NCBI RefSeq assembly: GCF_014656545.1
Contig: NZ_BNDS01000013.1
Location: forward strand, 76,146-140,145
DNA length: 64,000 bases
Source of the DNA: Neobacillus kokaensis
GTDB lineage: Bacteria > Bacillota > Bacilli > Bacillales > Cytobacillaceae
Direction: 5' to 3'
Part shown: piece after piece, positions 50,181-58,391 of the stretch
Numbering within the stretch: the first letter of the stretch is position 1
Layout: every line of letters begins with the position of its first letter
Position numbers and translations under genes: made by a program
The notes under the pieces: model-generated
Told to the model about the DNA's origin: nothing
The model's input: the letters and a program-made list of their open reading frames with translations, nothing else
The model's database searches: none

Positions 50181-50648
50181 TTAGTATTGTTGATGTGGTT
50201 TCTGAATCCAGGCATTAAAGGGGAGATAGGTGTTTTCTGGAAGGACCCGGAGCATAGGGATACTTCTTTTGTCCGGAGGCAGGGCTATTTGTTTGTAGAT
50301 GTATTGATCATCAAAGCCGATTTTGGCAGCATCCTCATTTGTGCAGGCATAATAAACCTTGCTTAGTCTTGCCCAATAAATCGCCCCTAGGCACATTGGG
50401 CACGGTTCACAGCTTGTATATAGCTCACAGCCGGTTAGCTGAAAGCTGTTCAAATTACGGCATGCTGTCCGAATTGCCTGTATTTCTGCATGGGCTGTTG
50501 GATCATTTATGGTTGTTACCTGATTACGGCCGATACTAATGATTTGACCGTTCCGCACAACAACAGCCCCAAACGGCCCGCCGCCATTCGTAAGCACATT
50601 TTCGAGTGCCGCATCAACAGCAATTTTCATAAACATTAACTCCTTCAT
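50181..50648 (-). CDS. guaD: guanine deaminase
   Basis: The 155-residue protein matches the small bacterial guanine deaminase of the cytidine-deaminase fold: GGGPFGAVVVRNGQII, DPTAHAEIQAIRTAC (zinc-binding HAE with catalytic Glu), LYTSCEPCPMCLGAIYWARL (zinc-binding PCPMC) and the C-terminal extension IGFDDQYIYKQIALP. Length and C-terminus agree with B. subtilis GuaD, which converts guanine to xanthine. The start follows GGGGGG. No purine genes are adjacent. Confidence 0.9.
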   Translation of the reverse strand: MKELMFMKIAVDAALENVLTNGGGPFGAVVVRNGQIISIGRNQVTTINDPTAHAEIQAIRTACRNLNSFQLTGCELYTSCEPCPMCLGAIYWARLSKVYYACTNEDAAKIGFDDQYIYKQIALPPDKRSIPMLRVLPENTYLPFNAWIQKPHQQY

Positions 50649-50726
50649 AGCGCCCCCCTAACCTAAACGATTTCCATTTACTACAAATGTATTATCCAAA
50701 ATAAGAAAAAAGAAGCATAAAAAAAT

Positions 50727-50807
50727 GGTGTCAGGCACCACAAAAGGACAACTGTCCTCCTGGCGTGGACAAATGCAGTGATTTGTCCACGAGCGGTGCC
50801 TGACACC
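50727..50807. repeat. dispersed element, full 81-bp palindromic copy
   Basis: GGTGTCAGGCACC (50727-50739) and GGTGCCTGACACC (50795-50807) bound AGGACAACTGTCCT and GTGGACAAAT...ATTTGTCCAC. The whole forms a nested cruciform-like structure. It is the clearest complete copy. Confidence 0.92.
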
Positions 50808-50816
50808 AAATCTATA

Positions 50817-52235
50817 TTATCTTTCCCGTGAAGGGGCTTCTTCCCATGCTTCTACATTTTTTAGTCCCTTGATATTGGATTTGTAGAAGACAGGGTTTTG
50901 GCCGTTGGCTTTTTGTTTTGTATAATCTTTTAGGGCTGAGAAGGCAATTTTGCCTAGCAATAGGATTGCTATTAGGTTAATAATCGCCATAAGTCCCATG
51001 AATAAGTCGGCCAGGTTCCAAACGAAGCTTAATTCCGCTAGTGAACCAAAAGCGACCATGCCGACAACCGCAATACGATAGATTGTCAGAACTGCCTTGT
51101 TATTTTTAATAAATTCAATATTAGATTCACCGTAGTAATAGTTTCCGACAACAGAGCTAAATGCGAATAAGAAGACAATAACCGCAAGGAAAATTCCAGC
51201 CCATGATCCTAGTGATCCTTCAAGGGCATTTTGAGTTAACACGATACCATTGCCTTCCTTTGACGTATATAAACCAGACAATAAAATGATAAAAGCAGTA
51301 GCACTACAAATTACTAGTGTGTCAACGAACACGCCGAGTGATTGAATTAATCCCTGCTTTACCGGATGGCTGACACTTGCTGTTGCAGCAGCGTTAGGTG
51401 CACTACCCATACCAGCTTCGTTAGAGAATAATCCACGTTTAATTCCATTCATCATTGCCGCAGCAAACGCACCGCTGGCAGCCTCTTTAAAACCAAAGGC
51501 ACTTTCAAAAATCAATTTAAACACACCTGGAATAGCCGTAATGTTGGTCACCATAATATATAGAGCAATTAAAATGTAAGCTCCGGCCATTACTGGTACC
51601 ATCCACTCTGCCACTTTTGCAATCCGTTTAAGTCCGCCAAAAATAATGATAGCTGTAATACCCGCTAAAACAACAGCAATTAGCGCTTTGCTGATCCCAA
51701 ACGAGTTATTTAATGAACTTGTAATCGTATTTGCTTGAACGGAGTTAAAGGCAAGTCCAAATGTTAACGAGATTAATACAGCAAATGTAATCCCCATCCA
51801 GCGGGCATTCAATGCTTTTTCCATATAATAAGCCGGACCGCCGCGGAAAGTATCGCCATCTTTTACTTTATAGATTTGCGCCAGTGTTGCCTCAACAAAC
51901 GCTGATGCTGAACCGATTAAGGCAATAAGCCACATCCAGAATACCGCTCCCGGACCACCAGTCGTAATGGCAATTGCAACACCGGCAAGGTTGCCTGTTC
52001 CTACTCGAGAAGCTGTACTGATGCAGAACGCCTGAAAGGATGATATCCCCTTTTTATCACCCGTTGCCCCTTCTCCCATTAAACGGAACATTTCACCAAA
52101 CATCCGGAATTGAACAAACTTTGTACTAATTGAAAAATACAAACCGGAACCAATTAATAAAATAATTAATATATAAGACCAAAGTAACGTATTCGTTCCG
52201 TTTATGATATTTTCTATAATTTGCAAACTTTCCAC
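50817..52235 (-). CDS. AGCS family alanine/glycine:sodium symporter
   Basis: The 472-codon frame encodes about ten membrane segments. Family features are GLYFSISTKFVQFRMF, ISSFQAFCISTASRVGTGNLAGVAIAITTGGPGAVFWMW (65-103), FRGGPAYYMEKAL, IKRGLFSNEAGMGSAPNAAATASVSHPVKQGLIQ and FAFSSVVGNYYYGE. It imports alanine, glycine or glutamine with sodium. The start is either GTG 52235 or TTG 52226; the latter has the better spacing to GGGGTGG. Gene-specific substrate is unknown. Confidence 0.88.
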   Translation of the reverse strand: MESLQIIENIINGTNTLLWSYILIILLIGSGLYFSISTKFVQFRMFGEMFRLMGEGATGDKKGISSFQAFCISTASRVGTGNLAGVAIAITTGGPGAVFWMWLIALIGSASAFVEATLAQIYKVKDGDTFRGGPAYYMEKALNARWMGITFAVLISLTFGLAFNSVQANTITSSLNNSFGISKALIAVVLAGITAIIIFGGLKRIAKVAEWMVPVMAGAYILIALYIMVTNITAIPGVFKLIFESAFGFKEAASGAFAAAMMNGIKRGLFSNEAGMGSAPNAAATASVSHPVKQGLIQSLGVFVDTLVICSATAFIILLSGLYTSKEGNGIVLTQNALEGSLGSWAGIFLAVIVFLFAFSSVVGNYYYGESNIEFIKNNKAVLTIYRIAVVGMVAFGSLAELSFVWNLADLFMGLMAIINLIAILLLGKIAFSALKDYTKQKANGQNPVFYKSNIKGLKNVEAWEEAPSRER

Positions 52236-52454
52236 CCCTTCTTTCTTTTCAAAAAATCACTATACTAATGTACCAAATTTTCTATTTTACAACAATGTTT
52301 GAAATTTCCAACTGACCTGATACAGTCTATTAAAATATTTTCACACCTATCATTTTACGAGTTATACCATTCTTATTAAAAATTATTGTACTTTATAGGA
52401 AAAAATTGCGTACAATTAGCCGAAAAACAATGTACCTATCGTAAATACCCTAAT

Positions 52455-52495
52455 AAAAAAAGTAGTACAGCCTCAATGGCTGTACCACTCTTTTT
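52455..52495 (-). terminator. terminator downstream of bioY
   Basis: AGTAGTACAGCC (52461-52472) pairs with GGCTGTACCACT (52478-52489), with A and T runs. It lies about 54 bases after bioY. The gap 52236-52454 contains no gene or clear motif. Confidence 0.82.
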
Positions 52496-52503
52496 ATGTT
52501 ATT

Positions 52504-52534
52504 GGTTTCAGGCACCATATGAATTTTTCACATA
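52504..52534. repeat. degenerate type B repeat copy
   Basis: GGTTTCAGGCACC is followed by ATATGAATTTTTCACAT, matching the type B palindrome at 35678 in one edge and core only. It lies just before the bioY stop. Confidence 0.6.
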
Positions 52535-52548
52535 CTGCACTGACATCC

Positions 52549-53139
52549 TTATGAAACTCTTTTTAAGTTTTTAAATTGCCCTTTTGATAGTACGGTTTTT
52601 TCTAGCCGGTGGGCCATGACTCCGGCTAATATTGATAGGATGATGTCTTTTGGCAGCGGGGCAACCATCCATAACCAGGCCATTTTGTAGGTAAAGCCTT
52701 CTGGAGCTGTAAACCAAAGTTTATAGGCATAGTACATCCAGTTAGTACCTAACAGATAATTAACTGTCATTCCAATTAAGGCGGCTGTAATAAAAGCACC
52801 CAAGCTCTTTTTCCTTTCTACTATTTTGCCGATTAAATAAGCAACTAATATATAGGACACAATAAAGCCAAATGTCGGGCTGAGTATTGTTGAAGGGCCT
52901 GCTCCAAATTTCGCAAAAACCGGAACCCCTATTAAACCGACCAACATATAACAAGTCATCGTAACCGCGCCCAATCTGCCTCCCAAAATTAGTCCGGCCA
53001 GAATCGCAAAAAAGGTTTGAAGTGTAATTGGTACTCCGCCTACTGTTAAAAACGGGGCAATGGTTGTAATATTAGCTCCAATCGCCATTAACGCAACAAA
53101 CATTCCAACAAGCGTAATATCTAATGCTCTTAATTTCAT
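52549..53139 (-). CDS. bioY: biotin transporter substrate-binding protein BioY
   Basis: From ATG 53139 (GGAGG just upstream) the product has 196 residues with six membrane segments: ITLVGMFVALMAIGANI, the loop TVGGVPITLQTFFAILAGLILGGRLGA, MTCYMLVGLIGVPVF, PTFGFIVSYILVAYLIGK, FITAALIGMTVNYLLGTNWMYY and APLPKDIILSILAGVMAHRL. The GGVPITLQTFFA block is characteristic of BioY, the S-component of the ECF-type biotin importer. The upstream BirA-type operator gives strong support. A longer frame to 53235 is not used. No bioM/N gene is adjacent, so shared energising subunits are expected. Confidence 0.92.
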   Translation of the reverse strand: MKLRALDITLVGMFVALMAIGANITTIAPFLTVGGVPITLQTFFAILAGLILGGRLGAVTMTCYMLVGLIGVPVFAKFGAGPSTILSPTFGFIVSYILVAYLIGKIVERKKSLGAFITAALIGMTVNYLLGTNWMYYAYKLWFTAPEGFTYKMAWLWMVAPLPKDIILSILAGVMAHRLEKTVLSKGQFKNLKRVS

Positions 53140-53196
53140 ATATCCTCCCACCCTATCCATAAATTCCATAGTTTTAAGATAAGGCGGAAGGCAGGT

Positions 53197-53231
53197 TATT
53201 GTCAACTTATTTTTAATGAAGGTTGACAATA
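53197..53231. promoter_or_regulatory. BirA operator upstream of bioY
   Basis: TATTGTCAAC (53197-53206) and GTTGACAATA (53222-53231) are perfect inverted repeats separated by 15 bases, the form of Bacillus BirA boxes. Repression by biotinyl-AMP-BirA when biotin is plentiful is expected. Confidence 0.88.
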
Positions 53232-53270
53232 ACATTCTTACTCAAACGTTTTTTACTTTCTACTGCAAGG

Positions 53271-54596
53271 TTATAAAACAGACTTTTCAGCGTTAATATA
53301 GCCTGCGCCATACACGTTTGAATCTTTCTCTCTCCAGATGTCCGCTCCATTTTTCAACATGATCTTTATTTCATCTGGGGTAGCATTTGGCTTGCTTTGT
53401 TTCATTAGAGCAACTACGCCAGCACAAATTGGAGTTGCCATCGAAGTCCCTGAAAGTACAAAATAATCGTTATCAACTCGGTTTGCCTTTTGTAGCTTGT
53501 CTAAATACGAATTAGGTGAACGCAATGAAATAATATTGACTCCTGGAGCCAGAATATCTGGCTTAATTAAACCATAGATGGTTGGACCTCTGCTCGAAAA
53601 ACTTGCCACATCGTCATCCGCTCTAGTGTCTGGTGTATTTTTATCATCAAGAGCTCCGACTGTAATTACTTGATCACTGATTCCCGGGCTAGCAATAGTT
53701 TTGGCGTCCGGACCCTCATTTCCTGCCGCTACACAGACAACAATGCCAGATGCCCAAGCAGCCTCAACAATTTTTACCATTGGGTCCTCATTTTCACTTC
53801 CAAAGTTTTGTGCTGTGCTTCCCAGCGACATGCTGATGATGTCAATTTTAGGAGCTTCCTTTCTTTCGTTATGCTGAATGCACCACTCAATTCCCTGCAT
53901 CACAGTCTCCAGTGACCCAGAACCTATTTTATTTAACACCTTTACCCCAACAAGATTTGCTTCTGGTGCCGGACCGACATATTTAAAGGAAGAGGCAGTA
54001 CCATCCCCAGCTGCATCACCAGCGCAGTGAGTTCCATGTCCATTATCATCATAAGGGTCTGTTCGATTATTAACAAAATCAACAAAACCTGTGATTCTCC
54101 CTGCAAGATCTTGATGAGGGTAAATTCCTGTATCAACGACCGCAATCGTTACTCCTTTACCCGTTAATTTTGTTCGGTTGCTGACAACATTTTTAGCATT
54201 AGCGGAAGGAACAGCAACATCAAGCAAAGCTCGAACTTCACGGTTCAAATACACCTTTTTAATATGACGGCAGCCGGATAGAATCCCTTCCAGCCCGTTC
54301 GGCGTCACATAAGCGCTGCAGCAGGAAATCCTGGCAAAATCCTGTTTAATACCGTTTCGGGCGTGACTTTTCATCACCTCTTTTACCTCATGACATCCAG
54401 CCTGATAACACCCTTTTTTAAACTCAATAATGACCGATAGTTTCCTGCTTCGTTTAATAAAACCTTCGAACATATTATGCAAAAAACACGGGGTCCATTT
54501 GAACGGCTTATATAAATTCAATATTTCTTCCCGCAATGGTTTTTCAAGCTTATCGGCATGGGCTCGTACCATTTGAATCATCGAATAACCAAACAA
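53271..54596 (-). CDS. aprX: AprX-type subtilisin-like serine protease
   Basis: From TTG 54596 the product has 441 residues (MFGYSMIQMVRAHADK), matching B. subtilis AprX in start and size. The frame extends to ATG 54614, but that ATG lies at the GGAAGGAG site serving the TTG. Catalytic residues are Asp in AVVDTGIYPH, His in DNGHGTHCAGDAAGDG and Ser in VLSGTSMATPICAG; the oxyanion asparagine is in VAAGNEGPDA. No signal peptide is visible, as expected for an intracellular protease. It carries an N-terminal region of about 120 residues that may act as a propeptide-like domain. Confidence 0.92.
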   Translation of the reverse strand: MFGYSMIQMVRAHADKLEKPLREEILNLYKPFKWTPCFLHNMFEGFIKRSRKLSVIIEFKKGCYQAGCHEVKEVMKSHARNGIKQDFARISCCSAYVTPNGLEGILSGCRHIKKVYLNREVRALLDVAVPSANAKNVVSNRTKLTGKGVTIAVVDTGIYPHQDLAGRITGFVDFVNNRTDPYDDNGHGTHCAGDAAGDGTASSFKYVGPAPEANLVGVKVLNKIGSGSLETVMQGIEWCIQHNERKEAPKIDIISMSLGSTAQNFGSENEDPMVKIVEAAWASGIVVCVAAGNEGPDAKTIASPGISDQVITVGALDDKNTPDTRADDDVASFSSRGPTIYGLIKPDILAPGVNIISLRSPNSYLDKLQKANRVDNDYFVLSGTSMATPICAGVVALMKQSKPNATPDEIKIMLKNGADIWREKDSNVYGAGYINAEKSVL

Positions 54597-54804
54597 CCAT
54601 ATCTCTCCTTCCATAACTTTTTTACTATGCTATGAAAATTTGAAAAAGAGGTAACGGTGTTTGTCTAATTTCTCCTAAAATAACTTCATATAAGAAGATG
54701 CTGAATAAAAGAGATTATCCTACTATGACATTTTACTCAACTTGGTAAAAGCGGAAACTTATTGAATAGTAAAAATTGTAATTAAACGAATTATTCAAAA
54801 AAGT

Positions 54805-54832
54805 TTGACATACTCTCAAAAAGTGATATATT
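54805..54832 (+). promoter_or_regulatory. promoter of the NSS transporter gene
   Basis: TTGACA (54805-54810) and TATATT (54827-54832) are separated by 16 bases, 66 bases before the start codon. Confidence 0.75.
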
Positions 54833-54897
54833 GAGATAGTAATAAAATTATCTGAATTTTAATAAATATGGAAATTCAATATAGGGGGAAAAGTTTT

Positions 54898-56403
54898 ATG
54901 GAAAATCGACAACAATGGGGCTCAAGGTATGGCTTTATTATGGCTGCCGTAGGTTCCGCAGTAGGATTGGGGAATATATGGCGGTTTCCAGCCGTTGCAT
55001 ACGAAAATGGCGGAGGTGCCTTCTTCTTCCCATATTTATTTGCTTTATTAACAGCGGGAATACCTATTTTAATATTAGAATTCACCATTGGTCACAAATA
55101 TAGAGGTTCAGCACCTCTATCATTCTTCCGAATCAACAAAAAAGCAGAATGGCTAGGCTGGTGGCAGGTATTAATTTCCTTCGTGATTTGTACTTATTAT
55201 GCTGTAATTATTGCATGGGCGGTTAAATATGCGATTTATTCGTTTGGAACCCAGTGGGGCGCAGACCCTAGTAAATTTTTATTCGGACATGTTTTAAAAT
55301 TATCAGATACACCTGGACATATCGGTCATTTGGTCCCTGGAGTAGTGCTGCCATTGTTAATTGTATGGGCAGTTGCACTATTTGTTCTGTACAGAGGCGT
55401 ATCAAAAGGGATTGAAAAACTGAATAAAATCTTTATTCCAACACTAGTTATTATGTTTTTAATTATCGTAGTTCGTGCCTTAACTCTTGATGGTGCAGCT
55501 GAAGGATTAAATGCTTTTTTCAAGCCAAACTGGGATAAGATCCTTGACGGTAAGGTATGGGTTGCGGCTTATGGACAAATCTTCTTCTCGTTATCAATTG
55601 GGTTTGCGATTATGCTGACATACTCCAGCTATCTTCCAAAAAAATCGGATATCAATAATAACGCCTTTATTACCGGGTTCGCCAACTCCGGCTTCGAATT
55701 ACTTGCAGGAATCGGTGTATTCGCGGCACTAGGATTTATGGCAAAGCAGCAAGGTGTACCAGTTGATGAAGTGGTCAGCAGTGGAATTGGTCTAGCATTT
55801 GTAGTTTTTCCAAGTATTATTAATGAGTTTCCTGGGATGAACGCTTTATTTGGTGTACTATTCTTCCTTTCATTGGTTTTTGCTGGGATGACTTCATTAA
55901 TATCGATTGTTGAAACGTTTATTGCAGGGGTACAAGAAAAATTCAATGTATCACGCACAAAAGCTGTATTAATCGGCGGACTGTCAGCTACAGTAATTTC
56001 ATTGCTATATGCTACAAACGGCGGGTTATATTTATTAGATATTGTTGATTATTTCATAAATAACTTTGGCGTTGCACTTGCAGGCCTAGTGGAAGTAGTA
56101 TTAATTGCTTGGTTCTTTAAAGGTTTAAATGGTTTGCAAAAGCATGCAAACGAAATTTCCGACTTACGTACTGGGGCATGGTGGAAGTTCTGTTTAGCTG
56201 TTATCACTCCGCTAGTTCTTGGTTATATGATGTTTGATAATATTCGTCAAAACTTAGAGAAAAATTATGAGGGCTATCCAACTCAACTTATTATGTACGC
56301 TGGTGTTGCAGTGGTTGCCGCCGTTGTCATTATTGGTGTTGTCTTATCCTTTAAAGGATGGAAATCGAATGTGAATTCTAGTGATGAAAGGGAGGTTGCC
56401 TAG
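54898..56403 (+). CDS. neurotransmitter:sodium symporter (NSS/SNF) family transporter
   Basis: From ATG 54898 (GGGGG nine bases upstream) the product has 501 residues and about twelve membrane segments. The family N-terminus WGSRYGFIMAAVGSAVGLGNIWRFPAVAYENGGGAFFFPYL contains the sodium and substrate sites; GQIFFSLSIGFAIMLTYSSYLP and VFAGMTSLISIVETFIAGVQE follow. It pairs with a 34-residue small protein at the 3' end, typical of methionine/alanine importers (MetP-MetS type). An upstream ATG at 54868 lacks a site. Confidence 0.9.
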   Translation: MENRQQWGSRYGFIMAAVGSAVGLGNIWRFPAVAYENGGGAFFFPYLFALLTAGIPILILEFTIGHKYRGSAPLSFFRINKKAEWLGWWQVLISFVICTYYAVIIAWAVKYAIYSFGTQWGADPSKFLFGHVLKLSDTPGHIGHLVPGVVLPLLIVWAVALFVLYRGVSKGIEKLNKIFIPTLVIMFLIIVVRALTLDGAAEGLNAFFKPNWDKILDGKVWVAAYGQIFFSLSIGFAIMLTYSSYLPKKSDINNNAFITGFANSGFELLAGIGVFAALGFMAKQQGVPVDEVVSSGIGLAFVVFPSIINEFPGMNALFGVLFFLSLVFAGMTSLISIVETFIAGVQEKFNVSRTKAVLIGGLSATVISLLYATNGGLYLLDIVDYFINNFGVALAGLVEVVLIAWFFKGLNGLQKHANEISDLRTGAWWKFCLAVITPLVLGYMMFDNIRQNLEKNYEGYPTQLIMYAGVAVVAAVVIIGVVLSFKGWKSNVNSSDEREVA

Positions 56404-56404
56404 T

Positions 56405-56509
56405 ATGTCAGGAAGTGCAGTTACAATGATGATTGTCGGAATCGTCATCATCTGGGGCGGCTTAGCAGCCAGCGTTTACAATGTTGTAAGGGTATCAAGA
56501 AAATCATAA
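56405..56509 (+). CDS. MetS-like small subunit of an NSS transporter
   Basis: The 34-codon frame MSGSAVTMMIVGIVIIWGG continues through one membrane segment (IVGIVIIWGGLAASVYNVV) to a basic end (RVSRKS). GGGAGG lies nine bases before the ATG, which is two bases after the transporter stop. This is the pattern of methionine/alanine import small subunits, which are needed for activity of the large subunit. It is easily missed because of its size. Confidence 0.85.
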   Translation: MSGSAVTMMIVGIVIIWGGLAASVYNVVRVSRKS

Positions 56510-56510
56510 G

Positions 56511-56551
56511 AAAAAAGGATTGGGCGTTTGGATTTGCCCAATCCTTTTTTT
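56511..56551. terminator. terminator after the NSS transporter operon
   Basis: AAAAAAGGATTGGGC pairs with GCCCAATCCTTTTTT around ten bases. It may work in both directions for the convergent gene at 56571. Confidence 0.92.
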
Positions 56552-56554
56552 GTT

Positions 56555-56567
56555 GGTGCCTGACACC
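56555..56567 (-). repeat. isolated GGTGCCTGACACC repeat edge
   Basis: A single 13-base edge with no adjacent TGGACA hairpin, four bases after the stop of the GDYXXLXY gene. Confidence 0.8.
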
Positions 56568-56570
56568 GAT

Positions 56571-57113
56571 TTATTCCATTTCAATATCCGTTAGAATCGC
56601 ATAGCCGTTTTTGACCTTTGCTTTGGCGAGGATTTGGCCTTTGGCGGAGGCTTCTTCCCATTTGGTTCCAGTGTTGTCTTCGACGTAGTATTTGTCGAGA
56701 CTGTATTGGATGAAGGCAACTTCGCTTCCTTCGCCATTTGTACCTATATAATCAATCTTTCCTTTTAGAAAAACCCCGTTTTCCGGTTTTTGCAGTGTTA
56801 CTTTCACGGGATGATCGATGCCATCTTTTTTCTCTAAAATGACATATACCTCCAATTCCCCCAGACCCCAGTCCCTGCCTCCGTCCATCTGCTTTAGGAC
56901 ATCGTGATCTACCAAGGCTTTCGGAACCTCCTCTGCTTCATAGCGAAGGATGACATAATCGCCACGAAACAAATCTGAAGGGTCCACAGGTTTAGTTTGT
57001 AAAGTAATTTCCTGGCCAGTATATAATGTAAGAAGGGGCTTATAGCACATCGCTAGGAGAATAAGAACCGGTACTGCACAAGCTAGTATTAATAGTTTTG
57101 CTCGGTTATGCAT
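56571..57113 (-). CDS. GDYXXLXY-family membrane-anchored protein
   Basis: From ATG 57113 the product has 180 residues: an N-terminal membrane anchor (LLILACAVPVLILLAMCY), then an external domain with VDPSDLFRGDYVILRYEAEEV, which carries the family signature G-D-Y-x-x-L-x-Y in the near form GDYVILRY. GAGAGGG precedes the ATG. It overlaps the DUF2157 gene by eight bases, the usual companion of this family. Role unknown; a membrane-associated pair is likely. Confidence 0.85.
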   Translation of the reverse strand: MHNRAKLLILACAVPVLILLAMCYKPLLTLYTGQEITLQTKPVDPSDLFRGDYVILRYEAEEVPKALVDHDVLKQMDGGRDWGLGELEVYVILEKKDGIDHPVKVTLQKPENGVFLKGKIDYIGTNGEGSEVAFIQYSLDKYYVEDNTGTKWEEASAKGQILAKAKVKNGYAILTDIEME

Positions 57114-58182
57114 GTTTGCCCTCTCCCTTCCGCCTTTGTTTTTCAAAATAAAATCCAAAGCCGAGTAAAAGGACACCGCCGATGATAAAGACAAATGATT
57201 TCGGTAAAAACTCAAAGGATAAATCAAGATAGAAACGGAAAATCATCACACACAGAATGATAATGCTAAACAGGCTCCCCCGTTTGATTAAGTACAATAA
57301 AAAAAGCAGATAGAGCAGTGAAAATGGAATGTACAGCCATTCTACATGAAGCGGCCATGTATCCTTAAAGGATAGCAGCAATGCCGCACCCCCATGGGTG
57401 ATATATCCTAAATACACGTAAATATCATTCATTTTTCCTTTATTTAAGACTAAAGCAATGCCAATTACTAAATAAATGAGCCCATGAATATAAGGTTCAT
57501 CAATCGAACCGTATCTGATGATAAAAAAGTTAAGGACTGTGGCTAAAAAGCTTAGCTGAAGAACTCCATTCATAAAAGCAGTTCCCCTAGAAAAACAAAT
57601 TTTTCTATTTAAAAAATAAATAGCGGTAATCAGCAGCAGAGTCCAGATAGGAATGACTTTCCCTTGGATATATGGCGCATCCAAGATATGAAAAAGAGAA
57701 AAAAATACAGCAGCAAGCAAAATCCATTTGTCGCGAAGCACCCAAGCTAACGGCATAATCCCAATCGCCCACCATAAAAACGCGTCCTGAGTGCTGCCTC
57801 CGATGTGAAACATTTGCTCCACTAGGAAAATTCCAGCACCAAATATGATCACCCCAAGGTAATAAAAGCTTTGGGAGGTCTTAGGGTAATAGCGTTCAAG
57901 CTTATACCCGGCAAAATTACAGGCTATAAAAATCCCGACAATCAAAAGAAATTTCAATGGTCTGGCAATCTCATCCCAGTTGCTGGCGATAAAACTGAGG
58001 ATTCCGGCACCAATTAAAATGGAGCCAACATACAAAAGTGTCCTCGTAAAAGATAGTTTATCTCTTACTTCATACAGCGATTGAATTTCCTCAGCCTTTT
58101 CGGCAGTTATTACATCCGTTTCTGCCAGGTACTTAAGCTCTTTCCTTAAAAACTCCAGCTCTTTTTCCCGAACAGTGCGCAT
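57106..58182 (-). CDS. DUF2157 integral membrane protein
   Basis: From ATG 58182 (GGTGG seven bases upstream) the product has 358 residues. After an N-terminal cytoplasmic helix (LEFLRKELKYLAETDVITAEKAEEI) come about ten membrane segments, the first LLYVGSILIGAGILSFIASNW, followed by the FAGYKLERYYPKTSQSFYYLGVIIFGAGIFL stretch typical of DUF2157. It is the upstream partner of the GDYXXLXY gene. The function of the pair is unknown. ATG 58188 and a longer start at 58218 are alternatives. Confidence 0.85.
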   Translation of the reverse strand: MRTVREKELEFLRKELKYLAETDVITAEKAEEIQSLYEVRDKLSFTRTLLYVGSILIGAGILSFIASNWDEIARPLKFLLIVGIFIACNFAGYKLERYYPKTSQSFYYLGVIIFGAGIFLVEQMFHIGGSTQDAFLWWAIGIMPLAWVLRDKWILLAAVFFSLFHILDAPYIQGKVIPIWTLLLITAIYFLNRKICFSRGTAFMNGVLQLSFLATVLNFFIIRYGSIDEPYIHGLIYLVIGIALVLNKGKMNDIYVYLGYITHGGAALLLSFKDTWPLHVEWLYIPFSLLYLLFLLYLIKRGSLFSIIILCVMIFRFYLDLSFEFLPKSFVFIIGGVLLLGFGFYFEKQRRKGEGKHA

Positions 58183-58344
58183 AATCATTCCACCCCTTTC
58201 AATTTTCAACTTATCCAAGCCTTTTAGATTAGAAATCTGGTAATTATATCCTGACTATATTGTATCAAATAAGAGGGTTGGCCGCTGTAAAATTTTTAGA
58301 AGGCAGCTTTTATTTTTCCATTATAGATGAAGTATTTGATATGC

Positions 58345-58380
58345 AAAAAAGGCCCGGCTCTTTTCTAGAGCCAGACCACT
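58345..58380 (-). terminator. terminator after the M14 peptidase gene
   Basis: On the minus strand GGTCTGGCTCT (58377-58367) pairs with AGAGCCGGGCC (58361-58351) with few mismatches and is followed by six T. Confidence 0.85.
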
Positions 58381-58391
58381 CTTTAAGGCTA

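Noticed and set aside
50070..50366. A 98-codon frame from the terminator through the repeat at 50126
   Set aside because: It begins in a terminator stem and runs through a repeat and antisense to guaD.
54868..54897. Upstream ATG of the NSS transporter at 54868
   Set aside because: The proper ribosome site (GGGGG) lies between it and ATG 54898, and family members start near WGSRYGF.
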